Positions 17,007 through 26,919 of a DNA stretch of 64,000 bases are shown here, in pieces. Origin of the DNA: Bacterioplanoides sp965200585 (GTDB lineage Bacteria > Pseudomonadota > Gammaproteobacteria > Pseudomonadales > Oceanobacteraceae); NCBI RefSeq assembly GCF_965200585.1, contig NZ_OZ241361.1. One strand, written 5' to 3'. Numbering within the stretch: the first letter of the stretch is position 1; each line of letters opens with the position of its first letter. Below the pieces are notes generated by a model. That model saw nothing but the letters and a program-made list of their open reading frames with translations. It searched no databases and had not been told where the DNA came from. The position numbers and the translations under genes are program-made.

Positions 17007-17753
17007 TTATGGCTGCAACATACGCTGCCACTTTTTAGACTCAGGCTGTTTCGGGCAGCTGCGGCAAATATCGTGACGATCCCGTAAATAATGCATACAA
17101 CAGGATCTCCTCTGTAATAACAAAGGCGATGATGTTCCCGGTGCATAATTTAATGCACTCAGAGGGATACCTTCACGATCGTAAAGCTGCATCGCCGTCA
17201 ACCATTGCTCGGCTGCCTGTTGCTTTTGCTGATCGCTCAGTGCTTGCTGATTAATCGCCGTTAATAAAGCATCGGCAACCAAACCACGAGCATTTAATTC
17301 ACTGATCCGGGTAATACTCTGCAGACAAGTCAAATATTCCTGTAGCAAAGCATTTAATGACTCAGCCTGTTGGATAATTCGTTGATCAGCACTTATGCAA
17401 GTGTGACCAGACGGCTGAGTCGATAACGATAACACCGTCAATGGACGAAACCCGGATATCGAAGTCCCCTGAATAAATTGCTCAAACGCCAGAAAGTCGA
17501 TCACCACATGCTCATAATGCAGTGAGCTAACCGCCAGATAGACAGGCTGCCAGTACAGTAATGCCCACAGCCGGTTAGCCCAATACACTTTCCCGGCTGA
17601 AGAATAAGACTGCGCCAGCTGGCTGTGTAATTGCTGCATCGCCGCTTTTGCGCTCCCTGAGCCAGGCGACAATAAAACACCCTGCTCTGCATCACGCGTT
17701 GGATAAACACGCAACCAGGGAGAATATTCAGCCGCCTGATATAACCGCTGCAT
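17007..17753 (-). CDS. fhuF: FhuF-like siderophore-iron reductase
   Basis: FhuF proteins are cytoplasmic [2Fe-2S] proteins that reduce ferric hydroxamate siderophores to release iron. The 248-residue product ends with the diagnostic cluster motif CC-x10-C-x2-C (Cys218, Cys219, Cys230, Cys233 in RRSCCMHYLRDRHDICRSC). I place the start at the ATG at 17751-17753, which overlaps the TGA of the synthetase gene by one base (TGATG), implying translational coupling. A longer reading frame begins at 17798 inside the synthetase gene. Presence of FhuF supports a hydroxamate product. Confidence 0.92.
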   Translation of the reverse strand: MQRLYQAAEYSPWLRVYPTRDAEQGVLLSPGSGSAKAAMQQLHSQLAQSYSSAGKVYWANRLWALLYWQPVYLAVSSLHYEHVVIDFLAFEQFIQGTSISGFRPLTVLSLSTQPSGHTCISADQRIIQQAESLNALLQEYLTCLQSITRISELNARGLVADALLTAINQQALSDQQKQQAAEQWLTAMQLYDREGIPLSALNYAPGTSSPLLLQRRSCCMHYLRDRHDICRSCPKQPESKKWQRMLQP

Positions 17754-20173
17754 CAGATAATGCCATCGACCGGGGAGTGTTTTTGTGCAGCAAAACACGC
17801 AATTGGATTGACCAGGGTACCGGCGAATTTCAGACTGCTGCCCGGATCACTGAGATCAACCATTTGCTTGTTATTACCCAACTGCAATCGATTCAGACAG
17901 GAGTGTGCAAACTCGTCAATAAATAAACTGTGCTCCGCCAGTTTTTTCGTAACCTGTGAATTATGCTGCTGATCAGCCATATAATGCTGAATACAGTTTG
18001 CCACTAAACGCCAGAAATCCTGTTCTGAAAATTCACATTCCTGCCATAATATCTGACTCAGATAACGGAAAATCCCATCAAACACGTCGGTAAATACCGA
18101 CAGTGTTTCCATTTCTTCCGGCATACTGATTGAGATACGTTTTACATCATCCGGGAGTTGTGTATCTGAATTCAGCAGGCAGATCTCTTCGCCAATATCT
18201 TTCATCAGTGCTTTTACCGGCACGTTATTTTCATAAATCAGAATCAGATTTTCACCATGTGGCATAAACACCAGATCATGCTGGTAATAACAATGCAGCA
18301 ATGGCGTCAGATATACATCCAGATAACGACTTAACCAGTTTTCAATCGTTAAACCGGATGAACGAATCATGGCAGGTAATACTCCTTTGCCATCATTGTC
18401 TTTATGCAACAGAGCCGCCATGGTCATCAGGCGCTGTCCGGGTTGTAGCAACCGGGTTGGATTTTCACGCCATAAACCAGCCAGCATTTTTTTATAGGGG
18501 CTGTCTTTCACTTCAGCATGTTCAAAATAAGGATTGCTATACCCTACGGCAGCAACTTCCCGTAACACGGAAAAATTTTTCTGCTGCAAATAATCATCTG
18601 CCATCACCAGATTATTCAACCAGTCATTAATTGCCGGTGTGGTGCGCATATAATAAGAAGATAAACCGCGCATAAAGCCCATATTCAGCACAGACAAGGC
18701 CGTTTTAACATAGTGCTTATGGGGCTGACTGATATTAAAAAAGGTGCGGATAGACTGTTGCGCCAGATAATAATCATCACCATATCCCAGGCACACCAGA
18801 TGCTGCGACGCAATATCCGGCGCGTATACAATGGCTAACTTGTTGTACCACTGCCAGGGATGTACCGGTATCAGGATATAATCATCCGGGTTCAGCGACT
18901 TATCTGATAATTGCTGCTCAAACTGCTGTCGGGTGGTCCAGTCAAATTCAGCGGCAATCAGTGATTTATAATCATAATCCTCGCAGGCAGAAAACTGTGC
19001 CCGGCTTTTATGTGCCGCAATCCAGATCAGGGCTACCGGATTTGCCGACTCCGGAGCATATGTACGGAAATCAGCAGCATCAAAGCCAATCCGCCCGTTA
19101 TTAGCAATAAATGACGGATGGCCTTCGGTCATGGACGTTTCTACTTGCTGAAAGTCTGCCTGTGTCAGTTCTTCCGCCGTCAGCTTCTGATTTTCCAGCT
19201 TATAGGCAGCCGAACATAAGGTCGCGGTTATTTCTTCCAGGTATGTCGGTAGCATATCGTCAGCAATATTCAGCGTTTTATGAAACTCAATCATAAACTG
19301 GACCGAGTCCAGCGGCTTTTCTTCACCCTGCTGATATTTACGAATACTGCCAGTATCCATCAGCCAGTGATTTAGCTGCATAATTTCAGCACAAAAGCGA
19401 TATTCCACGTCATCAACATCCGACACTAATAAATAGTGCTGCCGACCTTGCTGTTCTCCCACCAATTTAGGCTCGATCATACGCTCGTGCGCTAACTCGC
19501 TGATGGCTTTACTCAGATGCTGTCGATTCACCTTCTGCCAGGACTCAGGATGAATACTGCTGACAGCGGCCAGTGGCTCGGTCTGCATACCTGCATGATA
19601 ACCGCGAGGCGGAAAATTCCGCTGCTGCAACGCCATGGCTGCCTCAAATTGAGCGCGGCGACAAAAGGCCAGAGAGGCCTGTTTATGCCCCAAATCAATC
19701 ACCCGTTCATGCTGAAATCCAGCGCGTTGATTCAGTTGATGAATTTTATGGTTACGCACATCTGGCTCAACCACAATGCGTTGAATGGCCGGGTCTGAAA
19801 ACATAAATTCCATAATAAAAGTGAAAATATCAAAGGTGAAACCGGATATTTTCTGCTTTGCCGGAGCAATCAGAATATGCATTCCCTGATCGCCCGGTAA
19901 TACATCATAGTGTTGTGCAACCGCATCTTCGGCAGGTTGATACAGCTCCAGTAAAAAACTGGGCTGATCATTAACAAAGCCTAAAAAGACACGGGTATGT
20001 CCAGCCATCAGTTCCGCATAGGTTTTTCTAACCTCAGCCTCATCTGCGCCAACCAACCCCCAGAATTCAGCATAAGGTTGACTAGTCCACTGATGTAACT
20101 GAGCAACATCGTTATCCAGTTGGAATTCACGCAGACTCAGGCGGCCAATATTTTTTTCTCGAAAAAATAACAT
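17753..20173 (-). CDS. BibC-like fusion: GNAT N-acyltransferase plus IucA/IucC siderophore synthetase
   Basis: An 806-residue two-domain enzyme. Residues 1-170 are a GNAT acyltransferase of the IucB/AlcB type (GRLSLREFQLDND, MHILIAPAKQKISGFTFDIF, IVVEPDVRNHKIHQLNQRAGF) expected to succinylate the hydroxylated diamine. Residues about 200-800 are an NRPS-independent synthetase of the IucA/IucC family, with LIPVHPWQW and the KTALSVLNMGFMRGLSSYYMR motif, which adenylates and joins the acyl units. The same fusion is known in BibC of the bisucaberin pathway of Aliivibrio salmonicida; in putrebactin and desferrioxamine pathways the two activities are separate proteins. It starts 7 nt after the exporter stop codon. 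The likely product is a macrocyclic or linear dihydroxamate. Confidence 0.94.
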   Translation of the reverse strand: MLFFREKNIGRLSLREFQLDNDVAQLHQWTSQPYAEFWGLVGADEAEVRKTYAELMAGHTRVFLGFVNDQPSFLLELYQPAEDAVAQHYDVLPGDQGMHILIAPAKQKISGFTFDIFTFIMEFMFSDPAIQRIVVEPDVRNHKIHQLNQRAGFQHERVIDLGHKQASLAFCRRAQFEAAMALQQRNFPPRGYHAGMQTEPLAAVSSIHPESWQKVNRQHLSKAISELAHERMIEPKLVGEQQGRQHYLLVSDVDDVEYRFCAEIMQLNHWLMDTGSIRKYQQGEEKPLDSVQFMIEFHKTLNIADDMLPTYLEEITATLCSAAYKLENQKLTAEELTQADFQQVETSMTEGHPSFIANNGRIGFDAADFRTYAPESANPVALIWIAAHKSRAQFSACEDYDYKSLIAAEFDWTTRQQFEQQLSDKSLNPDDYILIPVHPWQWYNKLAIVYAPDIASQHLVCLGYGDDYYLAQQSIRTFFNISQPHKHYVKTALSVLNMGFMRGLSSYYMRTTPAINDWLNNLVMADDYLQQKNFSVLREVAAVGYSNPYFEHAEVKDSPYKKMLAGLWRENPTRLLQPGQRLMTMAALLHKDNDGKGVLPAMIRSSGLTIENWLSRYLDVYLTPLLHCYYQHDLVFMPHGENLILIYENNVPVKALMKDIGEEICLLNSDTQLPDDVKRISISMPEEMETLSVFTDVFDGIFRYLSQILWQECEFSEQDFWRLVANCIQHYMADQQHNSQVTKKLAEHSLFIDEFAHSCLNRLQLGNNKQMVDLSDPGSSLKFAGTLVNPIACFAAQKHSPVDGII

Positions 20174-20179
20174 AAATAT

Positions 20180-21451
20180 TTACTCAGTGATGGCCGCTTC
20201 AACAGCAGCATCTGATGCTGTTCCAGTCGGTTTCAATAAGGTATTAAAAAAATGATAAAACACAGCTGAAGTTACTAAAAAACCGCCAGCTGCCAGGTAA
20301 AACGTCCACTGATAAGACAAGTACGTCACCAGGCTTCCCACTACAAACGAAGCCGAAATCACCCCGAGGTTCTGCATAAAGTGCATACGACTGAAATCAT
20401 CGCCATAGTATTGAGGGTCGCTGATCTCAAACAGCAGCACTTCCAGCCGAACGGTCGCCTGAAACATCGCCCAGGCAAAAACACAGCGACCAAGAATCAC
20501 AACCCAGTCCTGAGCAGCACTTTGAATTAATAAGCCAACAGTTCCCAGCAATAAGGCATTAAACAGCAGGCTGGCACTGCTTTTATCACTGCTGAATTTC
20601 TGATTCGCCCACAGTCCAATTAAGGCAATCCAACCCGGTAAGGAATACACCAGACCTGTAACCAAATCGCTTGCGGCAAAACCATCACTGAAGCTCTGCC
20701 AGTAACGGGTAAAAAACGGGCGAATCAGAAAAGCACTGAAATAAAACAAGGCGGTGACCAAACCCAGGCGAAAAACAAAGTATTTAATCTGTTGTCGCTG
20801 TTTCTGATGGCTCGGGTCAATCTGTTTGGCATTCGCTGGTTCAGTATTAGCTGGGCCAGAATCAGAAGCAGACGAGTCAGAAACGGCTCCGGGTTGCCAG
20901 TGAATATTCAGCCACACAATCAGATACGTACACACCATCACCTGCAGTAAATCGCTGCCTGCCATCATCAGATACACATCACGCGGATCAAAATATTGCA
21001 GTACAGTGCCTCCCAACAATGCTCCGCCGATACCACCAAAATGCATCAACACCGAAAACAAACCAACCATACCCAGATGTTTGTCTTTTTCTTCCAATCG
21101 CATAACAAAGGGATAAATCAACAGATAACTGGCTTTAAACACCAGCATCAGCTGCGACAGAATCCAGAACTCAATTAACGACGTTGAGAAATAACAGGCA
21201 ATACCTAAACATGCCGCGACAATCTGAGTGACCACCCAAAGATGCAATTCATGAATACGACGCGCGACTTTCGCCCACAGTGGAAAGGCCGTCATGACCG
21301 TAAAACAACAAGCAGCGATATAAAAGCCTACATGCTGAGCACTGTCGTACTGGAACGCCTGCTGAAAAAACTGCGGATAAAAAGGCAGTAGCATCGTATC
21401 GGCAATCACCGATACGATGGTTAATAGAATCAGAGAAGTTTTAAGACTCAT
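20180..21451 (-). CDS. MFS transporter, probable siderophore exporter
   Basis: A 423-residue major-facilitator protein with about twelve membrane segments and a hydrophilic central loop (Ser/Ala/Pro-rich, then KQIDPSHQKQRQQ). I start it at MSLKTSLILL (21449-21451), overlapping the hydroxylase gene by 11 nt; a start six codons earlier is also possible. Its place between the hydroxylase and synthetase genes suggests it exports the finished siderophore, as MFS proteins do in aerobactin and alcaligin-type clusters. Confidence 0.88.
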   Translation of the reverse strand: MSLKTSLILLTIVSVIADTMLLPFYPQFFQQAFQYDSAQHVGFYIAACCFTVMTAFPLWAKVARRIHELHLWVVTQIVAACLGIACYFSTSLIEFWILSQLMLVFKASYLLIYPFVMRLEEKDKHLGMVGLFSVLMHFGGIGGALLGGTVLQYFDPRDVYLMMAGSDLLQVMVCTYLIVWLNIHWQPGAVSDSSASDSGPANTEPANAKQIDPSHQKQRQQIKYFVFRLGLVTALFYFSAFLIRPFFTRYWQSFSDGFAASDLVTGLVYSLPGWIALIGLWANQKFSSDKSSASLLFNALLLGTVGLLIQSAAQDWVVILGRCVFAWAMFQATVRLEVLLFEISDPQYYGDDFSRMHFMQNLGVISASFVVGSLVTYLSYQWTFYLAAGGFLVTSAVFYHFFNTLLKPTGTASDAAVEAAITE

Positions 21452-22850
21452 CACCAACGGCCATCTCATTAGCGGATTTTTCCCGGATAACCGGCGTTAG
21501 TTTCATGGTCTTGCCTGTTGACTGTACCTTACTCAGGTTCTGCATTTGGCTCTGGTTCGCCGGTGCCGGGAACTGCTGAAACGCAATGCGCTCTTCAATG
21601 GGGTAATATTCAACACCGGTGATTTCACGCAAAATATAACTGTTGCGATAGCAGGCCATCCCCAGATCCGGGGTCACAAAACCGTGAGTGTGCAGCTCTG
21701 CATTTTGTACAAAGATTTCAGCACCATTACGATCAACCGAATAATTACGCTTAACCGAAAAACGTCCTTTTCCATCCCACTCTATGCGAGAACTGATCGG
21801 CTCCAGAAAATCCGGAAGCTGATACATATATCCGGTTGATAGCACCAGAGCATCTGTTTCCAGCGCATAGTCTTGCTGCTGTTCATCCTGGCGGAAGAAC
21901 AAGCGAATCGAGTTGTCCTGAGTATCTTCTGCAGAAAGCAATGTGCTGTTGGTTAACAGATTGGTATTAAAGTCGGCCGCTAAACGTTTGACATACAACA
22001 GATCATAAATATCGTTAATCAGGCTGGCATTAATACCTTTATACAAATGCTTTTGATGGCTCACCAGTTGATCACGTTTCTCTGCCGGTAACCCATAAAA
22101 ATAATCGACATACTCCGGAGAAGTCATTTCCAGTGTCAGCTTACTGTATTCCAGCGGGAAGAAACGTGGTGAGCGGGTGATCCAGTTCAACTCATAGCCA
22201 TACTGATCAATACCCTGCAACAAGTCGTAATAAATTTCTGCCGCACTCTGGCCGCTGCCTACAATGGTGATCGACTTTTTCTGCTGCAATGCTGCTTTAT
22301 TAAACAGGTAATCGGCGGAATGCACATTCATTCCTTTCAGATCCTGGCAGAACTCTGGCTTATGTGGCGACGGACCGGTGCCCAACACCAGTTTACGGGT
22401 GTAAAGGGTTTGCGTTTGCCCACTCTCGGTTGCCCGTGTCTGAATCTCATAAAGGCTCGTAGATTCCTGATACTCCACTCGCTCAACCCGGGTATTAAAG
22501 CGAATATTGCTCACCTGCTGAGTGGCCCACTGACAATATTGATTGTACTCAGAGCGCATCAGGAAGAAATCTTCACGAATATAAAAAGAATATAATCGCC
22601 CTTGCTGTTTAATATAATTAAGAAAGCTCAGCGGGTGTGTTGGATCTGCCAGCGTGACCAGATCTGACATAAAAGGCGTTTGCAGATGAGCGCTCTCCAG
22701 CATCATCCCCGGGTGCCAGTCAAAGCCACTGCGTTGCTCCAGAAACACACCGTTCACATCCGCAAGTGTATCCGTCAGACATGCCAGCCCCAGATTAAAA
22801 GGGCCAACACCAATAGCAATAAAATCAAAAACGGAGTCGTTATTCATCAT
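21441..22850 (-). CDS. BibB/AlcA-like diamine N-hydroxylase (IucD family)
   Basis: A 469-residue FAD- and NADPH-dependent N-monooxygenase of the lysine/ornithine hydroxylase family. Motifs: N-terminal FAD site IGVGPFNLGLA (about residue 12), NADPH site IVGSGQSAAEIYYDL (mid-protein), and the late LSTGYMYQLP. With the decarboxylase upstream the substrate is probably a free diamine, cadaverine or putrescine, which it converts to the N-hydroxy form for acylation. It begins 22 nt after the decarboxylase stop, preceded by GGAAGAGA; two adjacent ATGs are possible starts. Confidence 0.93.
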   Translation of the reverse strand: MMNNDSVFDFIAIGVGPFNLGLACLTDTLADVNGVFLEQRSGFDWHPGMMLESAHLQTPFMSDLVTLADPTHPLSFLNYIKQQGRLYSFYIREDFFLMRSEYNQYCQWATQQVSNIRFNTRVERVEYQESTSLYEIQTRATESGQTQTLYTRKLVLGTGPSPHKPEFCQDLKGMNVHSADYLFNKAALQQKKSITIVGSGQSAAEIYYDLLQGIDQYGYELNWITRSPRFFPLEYSKLTLEMTSPEYVDYFYGLPAEKRDQLVSHQKHLYKGINASLINDIYDLLYVKRLAADFNTNLLTNSTLLSAEDTQDNSIRLFFRQDEQQQDYALETDALVLSTGYMYQLPDFLEPISSRIEWDGKGRFSVKRNYSVDRNGAEIFVQNAELHTHGFVTPDLGMACYRNSYILREITGVEYYPIEERIAFQQFPAPANQSQMQNLSKVQSTGKTMKLTPVIREKSANEMAVGDES

Positions 22851-22871
22851 TCTCTTCCTGTGAATTTCTGG

Positions 22872-24512
22872 TTAAACCGCAATACGTTGCGGCTTGGTTT
22901 CTGTTGGTTTTCCGGATTGATTGGCTGTAATCAGCTCTGAGGCGACGGCCATATCCTGATAATTTTGTGCAAAAAAAGCCTGGCCTTCGTGTTTAATCAT
23001 GGCCAGCACTGCCTCAATATCCTGCAGACTGGTTTCCGGATTTAATAAAGTGAATTTCAGATAGCTGCGACCCGCTACCTTGGTTCCGGCAATCACTGCT
23101 TTACCACTGCGGAAAATAGCCTTGCGAATGGACTCATTACAGCGGTCAATCAACTCATCCGGTACCTGATGATCTTCAAAGTGGTTGTGAGCCGGGTGAA
23201 AACGAAAAACCAGCGTGCTGATTTCCGGCTGATGCAGCACATCAATATTGCCATCTCCGGCAAACAGCTCGTACGTTTCCGTCGCCCGCTGTATCACTTC
23301 ATCAAACATACTGCCGATACGTTTCGCGCCCATAATGCGCAATGTCAGCCACAGTTTAAGGGCATCAAAGCGACGGGTTGTTTGCAGGCTTTTGTTAACC
23401 AGATTTGGTGTACCTTCGAGCTTGGCACTCAGAGGATTCAGGTATTCAGCATGGTGTGTCACATAACTGAGCGTATGAGCATTACGCACAAAAAATGCAC
23501 CACAACTCACCGGTTGGAAAAATGATTTGTGGTAATCCACCGTAACCGAGTCTGCTCGTTCAATACCCTGTAATTTATCGCCATGTTTCTCAGAGACCAA
23601 TAAACCACAACCATAAGCAGCGTCGGCATGGAACCAGATATTGTGCTGCTGACACAGGTCTGCAATTTTATGAATCGGGTCAATACTGCCAAAATCTGTG
23701 GTACCGGTTGTTGCAACCACAGCAATCGGTATCAGGCCCGTCTGCTGGGCTTTAGCAACTTCGTAAGCCAGAGCAGCTGCGTCCATGCGGTAATGTTCGT
23801 CATAATCAACACCGACCACCGACTCATAACCCAGTCCTAATAATGCAGCGGATTTCTGAACACTGAAGTGACTCAGTTTAGAGGTAAAGATACGGAACTT
23901 AGCAGCACACTCAGGCAGCCCGTTTTCTTTAACAGAATGGCCGTTTAAATACGTATCACAGTAATAATCGCGAGCTAACAGCATCGCCATTAAATTAGAT
24001 TGAGTACCACCACTGGTAAAAATACCATCACCCGCAGCCGGCAAACTGATCTGTTCGCGTGTCCAGTCCACCAGTTTCTGTTCAATCAGTGTGGCTCCGG
24101 CACTCTGATCCCAGGTATCCACCGACGAATTAATCGACGACAGAATTAACTCGGCCATAATTGCCGGGTACACCACCGGACAATTTAAATGGGCAACGTA
24201 TCTTGGGTGATGAAAATACACGGCATCTTTCAGATAGACCTGACGTAGTTCAGCCAGTGCTTCATCGGTTTTTTTTAATGGCAGATCCAGATTAATGTCA
24301 CGAAACGAAGCAATTAACTCTTCCGGTAAAATTCCGGAAAAAGGCTGCTCTTTTTCAGTGATTGCCTGACGTACCAGATCAAGGCCTTTACGAACATCCC
24401 GTTCGTAGCGATTCAGGTTGTGGTCATTAAAAATATATTCCCGGTTTTTCTTTCGGGATTTTCCCCAACTACTCGTTTTTTTAAACAGAAAGTTTTTCGT
24501 GGTGTTTAACAT
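22872..24512 (-). CDS. PLP-dependent group II decarboxylase, probable L-lysine decarboxylase (BibA/DesA-like)
   Basis: A 546-residue pyridoxal-phosphate enzyme that makes the diamine for the siderophore. It has the GGTQSNLMAML phosphate-binding region, the HADAAYGCGLL motif with the cofactor-contacting Asp, and the Schiff-base lysine in SVTVDYHKSFFQPVSCGAF. Members of this family act on lysine, ornithine, diaminobutyrate or glutamate. Lysine giving cadaverine is favoured by the similarity of the whole cluster to bisucaberin/desferrioxamine loci, but ornithine cannot be excluded. It is the first gene of the operon; AAGGAAAG precedes the ATG and a good Fur box lies about 90-105 bp upstream. Confidence 0.92.
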   Translation of the reverse strand: MLNTTKNFLFKKTSSWGKSRKKNREYIFNDHNLNRYERDVRKGLDLVRQAITEKEQPFSGILPEELIASFRDINLDLPLKKTDEALAELRQVYLKDAVYFHHPRYVAHLNCPVVYPAIMAELILSSINSSVDTWDQSAGATLIEQKLVDWTREQISLPAAGDGIFTSGGTQSNLMAMLLARDYYCDTYLNGHSVKENGLPECAAKFRIFTSKLSHFSVQKSAALLGLGYESVVGVDYDEHYRMDAAALAYEVAKAQQTGLIPIAVVATTGTTDFGSIDPIHKIADLCQQHNIWFHADAAYGCGLLVSEKHGDKLQGIERADSVTVDYHKSFFQPVSCGAFFVRNAHTLSYVTHHAEYLNPLSAKLEGTPNLVNKSLQTTRRFDALKLWLTLRIMGAKRIGSMFDEVIQRATETYELFAGDGNIDVLHQPEISTLVFRFHPAHNHFEDHQVPDELIDRCNESIRKAIFRSGKAVIAGTKVAGRSYLKFTLLNPETSLQDIEAVLAMIKHEGQAFFAQNYQDMAVASELITANQSGKPTETKPQRIAV

Positions 24513-24602
24513 GCAGGCTTTCCTTATATTCAGGTCAAGCAGCTACATGGTTGCAAAGTCAGGCTTCCTGCCTTGGTTATCATTTTCCGGGCACAACTAT
24601 AA

Positions 24603-24617
24603 TGATAAAGATTCTCA
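24603..24617. promoter_or_regulatory. Fur box of the siderophore operon
   Basis: TGATAAAGATTCTCA matches 12 of the 14 informative positions of the 7-1-7 Fur consensus TGATAAT-N-ATTATCA and lies in the promoter region of the decarboxylase gene. It predicts derepression of the operon under iron starvation. The rest of 24513-24753 shows no gene. Confidence 0.8.
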
Positions 24618-24753
24618 TTACAACCTTTAACATAAAAAAACGTGATGAAGGTTTACTTATGAAAATAACCACTTTTAACAAAGGGTTATTAATAACGATA
24701 TTACTAATGCCAAATCATGAGCAACAAAAACAAAAGCCAAAAACCCGGGCCAA

Positions 24754-24790
24754 AAAAAGGCCGCTCTGCATAAATCAGAGCGGCCTTTTT
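24754..24790. terminator. Bidirectional terminator downstream of cobalamin-controlled receptor
   Basis: A 15-bp perfect stem (AAAAAGGCCGCTCTG / CAGAGCGGCCTTTTT) with a 7-nt loop. On the minus strand it ends the receptor operon and is followed by a T run. The T run on the other side means it could also stop plus-strand transcription. Confidence 0.9.
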
Positions 24791-24831
24791 TGTCGATGGT
24801 TATGGCTTAGCTTGTTATATTTTCGCTGATA

Positions 24832-26880
24832 TCAGAACTCATACGTCAGGTTAGCGCGCACCATACGCGGCTCAACCGGGTGGAAGTGTTCATCTTCGAT
24901 ACCTTCAGCACCAGCTGGCACGTCTTCTCCCGGTAAACGCGATTCGTACAAATAGGTGATGTCATTCCCTTCTTCATCAGTCAGGTTAATCAACTCTAAC
25001 CCTAACTGTACTGCTGGCGTAACCTGATAATTCGCTTGCGCATTTAATAGCGTCACGGCATCCGCTTTACGACTGTTGTCTTCATTTAATGCAAATTTAC
25101 CGAAGTGACGCAGGCGTAAACCGGCATTCCAATCGCCTAAACCATCAATGGTCATGCCCAGGCTGAATACCTGCTCAATGGCACCCGGAATATGCTGCTC
25201 TTTTTCACCTTTTGGTTTTAAGCGAGCACGACTAAAGGCCAGATCCGAATCCAGAATCAACCAGGGTTGTGGCTGCCAGAACACACTGGCTTCAACACCA
25301 CGACGCTCGGATTTATCCGATGCTTCGGTGCTGCCTTCATCACCAACAAACAATAATTCGGAATCCAGTGTCAGCCACCAGAGCGATACCGCCAGTTGCA
25401 GGTCATTCGTCAGTTGTGTCTGTAACCCAAGGTCAGCGCCTTCACTCTGAACCAGCGGTGTTGCATCTTGCTCAGCAAAGCCACGGGCGTCGTTCGAGTG
25501 ATAGCCCTGACCATAGTTAGCAAATACCTGAGTCTGTGCTGCCAGTTGATAAATCAGGCTGAATTTTGGGCTCACCTGAGTATCACTTTCGCCACTGCTG
25601 TCGTTATTTTCCAGCCGGTTTTTAACAATCGCCGAAATATAATCGAAGCGCGCACCAATTTGTGTGCGCAACTTGCTGCTCCATTGGTGGTTATTCTGTA
25701 CAAATAAACCGAAGCCGGTTTCTTCCACCCGGTGACGCACACGGCGCTCATAAATATCGCGGTTTTGACTGCCCGACAAACCCACATCGGAGATACGATC
25801 GTGACGTAAATCCATCCCCGCCTGCCATTGGGTTTTCTCGCCGTTGTATAAATCCAGCAACGCAGAGCCGCCTAAGATTTTACGCTCGTCATGCTGACGG
25901 AATTCATCGCCATTATCCTGATCAATGGCATAGGTGAAGTTGTTATACAGCGTCAGGCCGTAATCAATCAGGTAAGCGTTGGTTTTTAACTCACGTCCGC
26001 CAAAATCGTTCCAGCCTTCATAACTCAGGCTACGACGATGGGTTTTACCACCGGTATCATCATCTAATGAATCAAAACGATCGCCATTTAATTCATTAAT
26101 ATAACGCTCAGGTAATTGTTCGGTGGCGGTCCAGTCATTCTGATACGCCATGGCAGTGATCGCACCACCGTTAATGCTGTTACCAAATGAATATTTGATC
26201 AGGCCAGAATATTTTTCCTGCTCCTGCTCAACTTCCCACGGGCCGTCGTAACGGCTGGTGTCTAATGCAGCAACCAGTTCATCACCGTTATTCAGTTCGC
26301 TGCTGCCTGCTACTAAAACGCGTTGATAACCGTATTCACCCAGACCAATTTTCAGCAGGTTTTTATTCAAGCGCTGGCGGGTATGAATACGCACGGCACC
26401 GGCATTGGCAAAGTCACCCTCACTGGCGTAATACGGGCCTTTTTTATAATCCAGTGACTCAACCAATTCCGGAATTAAAAAGTTAATATCGGTATAACCC
26501 TGGCCATGACCATGAGTACGCATATTCACCGGCATACCATCAATAAAGGTCGCAAAGTCAGTACCATGATCCAGATTAAAACCGCGTAAGAAATACTGGT
26601 TCGCTTTGCCTTCACCACTATGTTGGGTAACGATTAAACCCGGCACTGTTTCTAACACTTCTCCAGCACGGCTGATCGGGCGTTGTTCAATTTGCTCCGC
26701 GACCACGGTACCCATCGAAGCCGACACAGCATTCCCCACTTGCGCCTGACTGGAGACAGTCAGGTTCGATAATTGCGCTTCATCGACACTGGAATTAATA
26801 CCCGCCGCATAGCTGGATGAAGACCACAAAGAGGCCAGCGCCACTGCCATAAATAATGGAGTACGTTGATTGATTGTCAT
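24832..26880 (-). CDS. TonB-dependent receptor of the cobalamin-riboswitch locus
   Basis: A 682-residue outer-membrane receptor: signal peptide to about residue 25, a plug with EVLETVPGLIVTQHSGEGK, YFLRGFNLDHGTDFATFIDG and the His-rich MRTHGHGQGYTD, and a barrel ending EPRMVRANLTYEF. This plug type belongs to a receptor family commonly found next to DUF2149 and MotA/TolQ/ExbB genes rather than to BtuB proper. The gene is last in the three-gene minus-strand unit behind a B12 riboswitch, so its substrate is probably a corrinoid, a corrinoid precursor or cobalt. The plug histidines would suit metal binding. The assignment to transport is firm; the substrate is inferred. Confidence 0.9.
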   Translation of the reverse strand: MTINQRTPLFMAVALASLWSSSSYAAGINSSVDEAQLSNLTVSSQAQVGNAVSASMGTVVAEQIEQRPISRAGEVLETVPGLIVTQHSGEGKANQYFLRGFNLDHGTDFATFIDGMPVNMRTHGHGQGYTDINFLIPELVESLDYKKGPYYASEGDFANAGAVRIHTRQRLNKNLLKIGLGEYGYQRVLVAGSSELNNGDELVAALDTSRYDGPWEVEQEQEKYSGLIKYSFGNSINGGAITAMAYQNDWTATEQLPERYINELNGDRFDSLDDDTGGKTHRRSLSYEGWNDFGGRELKTNAYLIDYGLTLYNNFTYAIDQDNGDEFRQHDERKILGGSALLDLYNGEKTQWQAGMDLRHDRISDVGLSGSQNRDIYERRVRHRVEETGFGLFVQNNHQWSSKLRTQIGARFDYISAIVKNRLENNDSSGESDTQVSPKFSLIYQLAAQTQVFANYGQGYHSNDARGFAEQDATPLVQSEGADLGLQTQLTNDLQLAVSLWWLTLDSELLFVGDEGSTEASDKSERRGVEASVFWQPQPWLILDSDLAFSRARLKPKGEKEQHIPGAIEQVFSLGMTIDGLGDWNAGLRLRHFGKFALNEDNSRKADAVTLLNAQANYQVTPAVQLGLELINLTDEEGNDITYLYESRLPGEDVPAGAEGIEDEHFHPVEPRMVRANLTYEF

Positions 26881-26919
26881 ACACTTTCTCTGCTAAAAAT
26901 TAACGATGAATCGTTTGAT

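Noticed and set aside
24551..24829. Small plus-strand frame across the Fur box and terminator
   Set aside because: It overlaps the regulatory region and the terminator and has no protein-like features.
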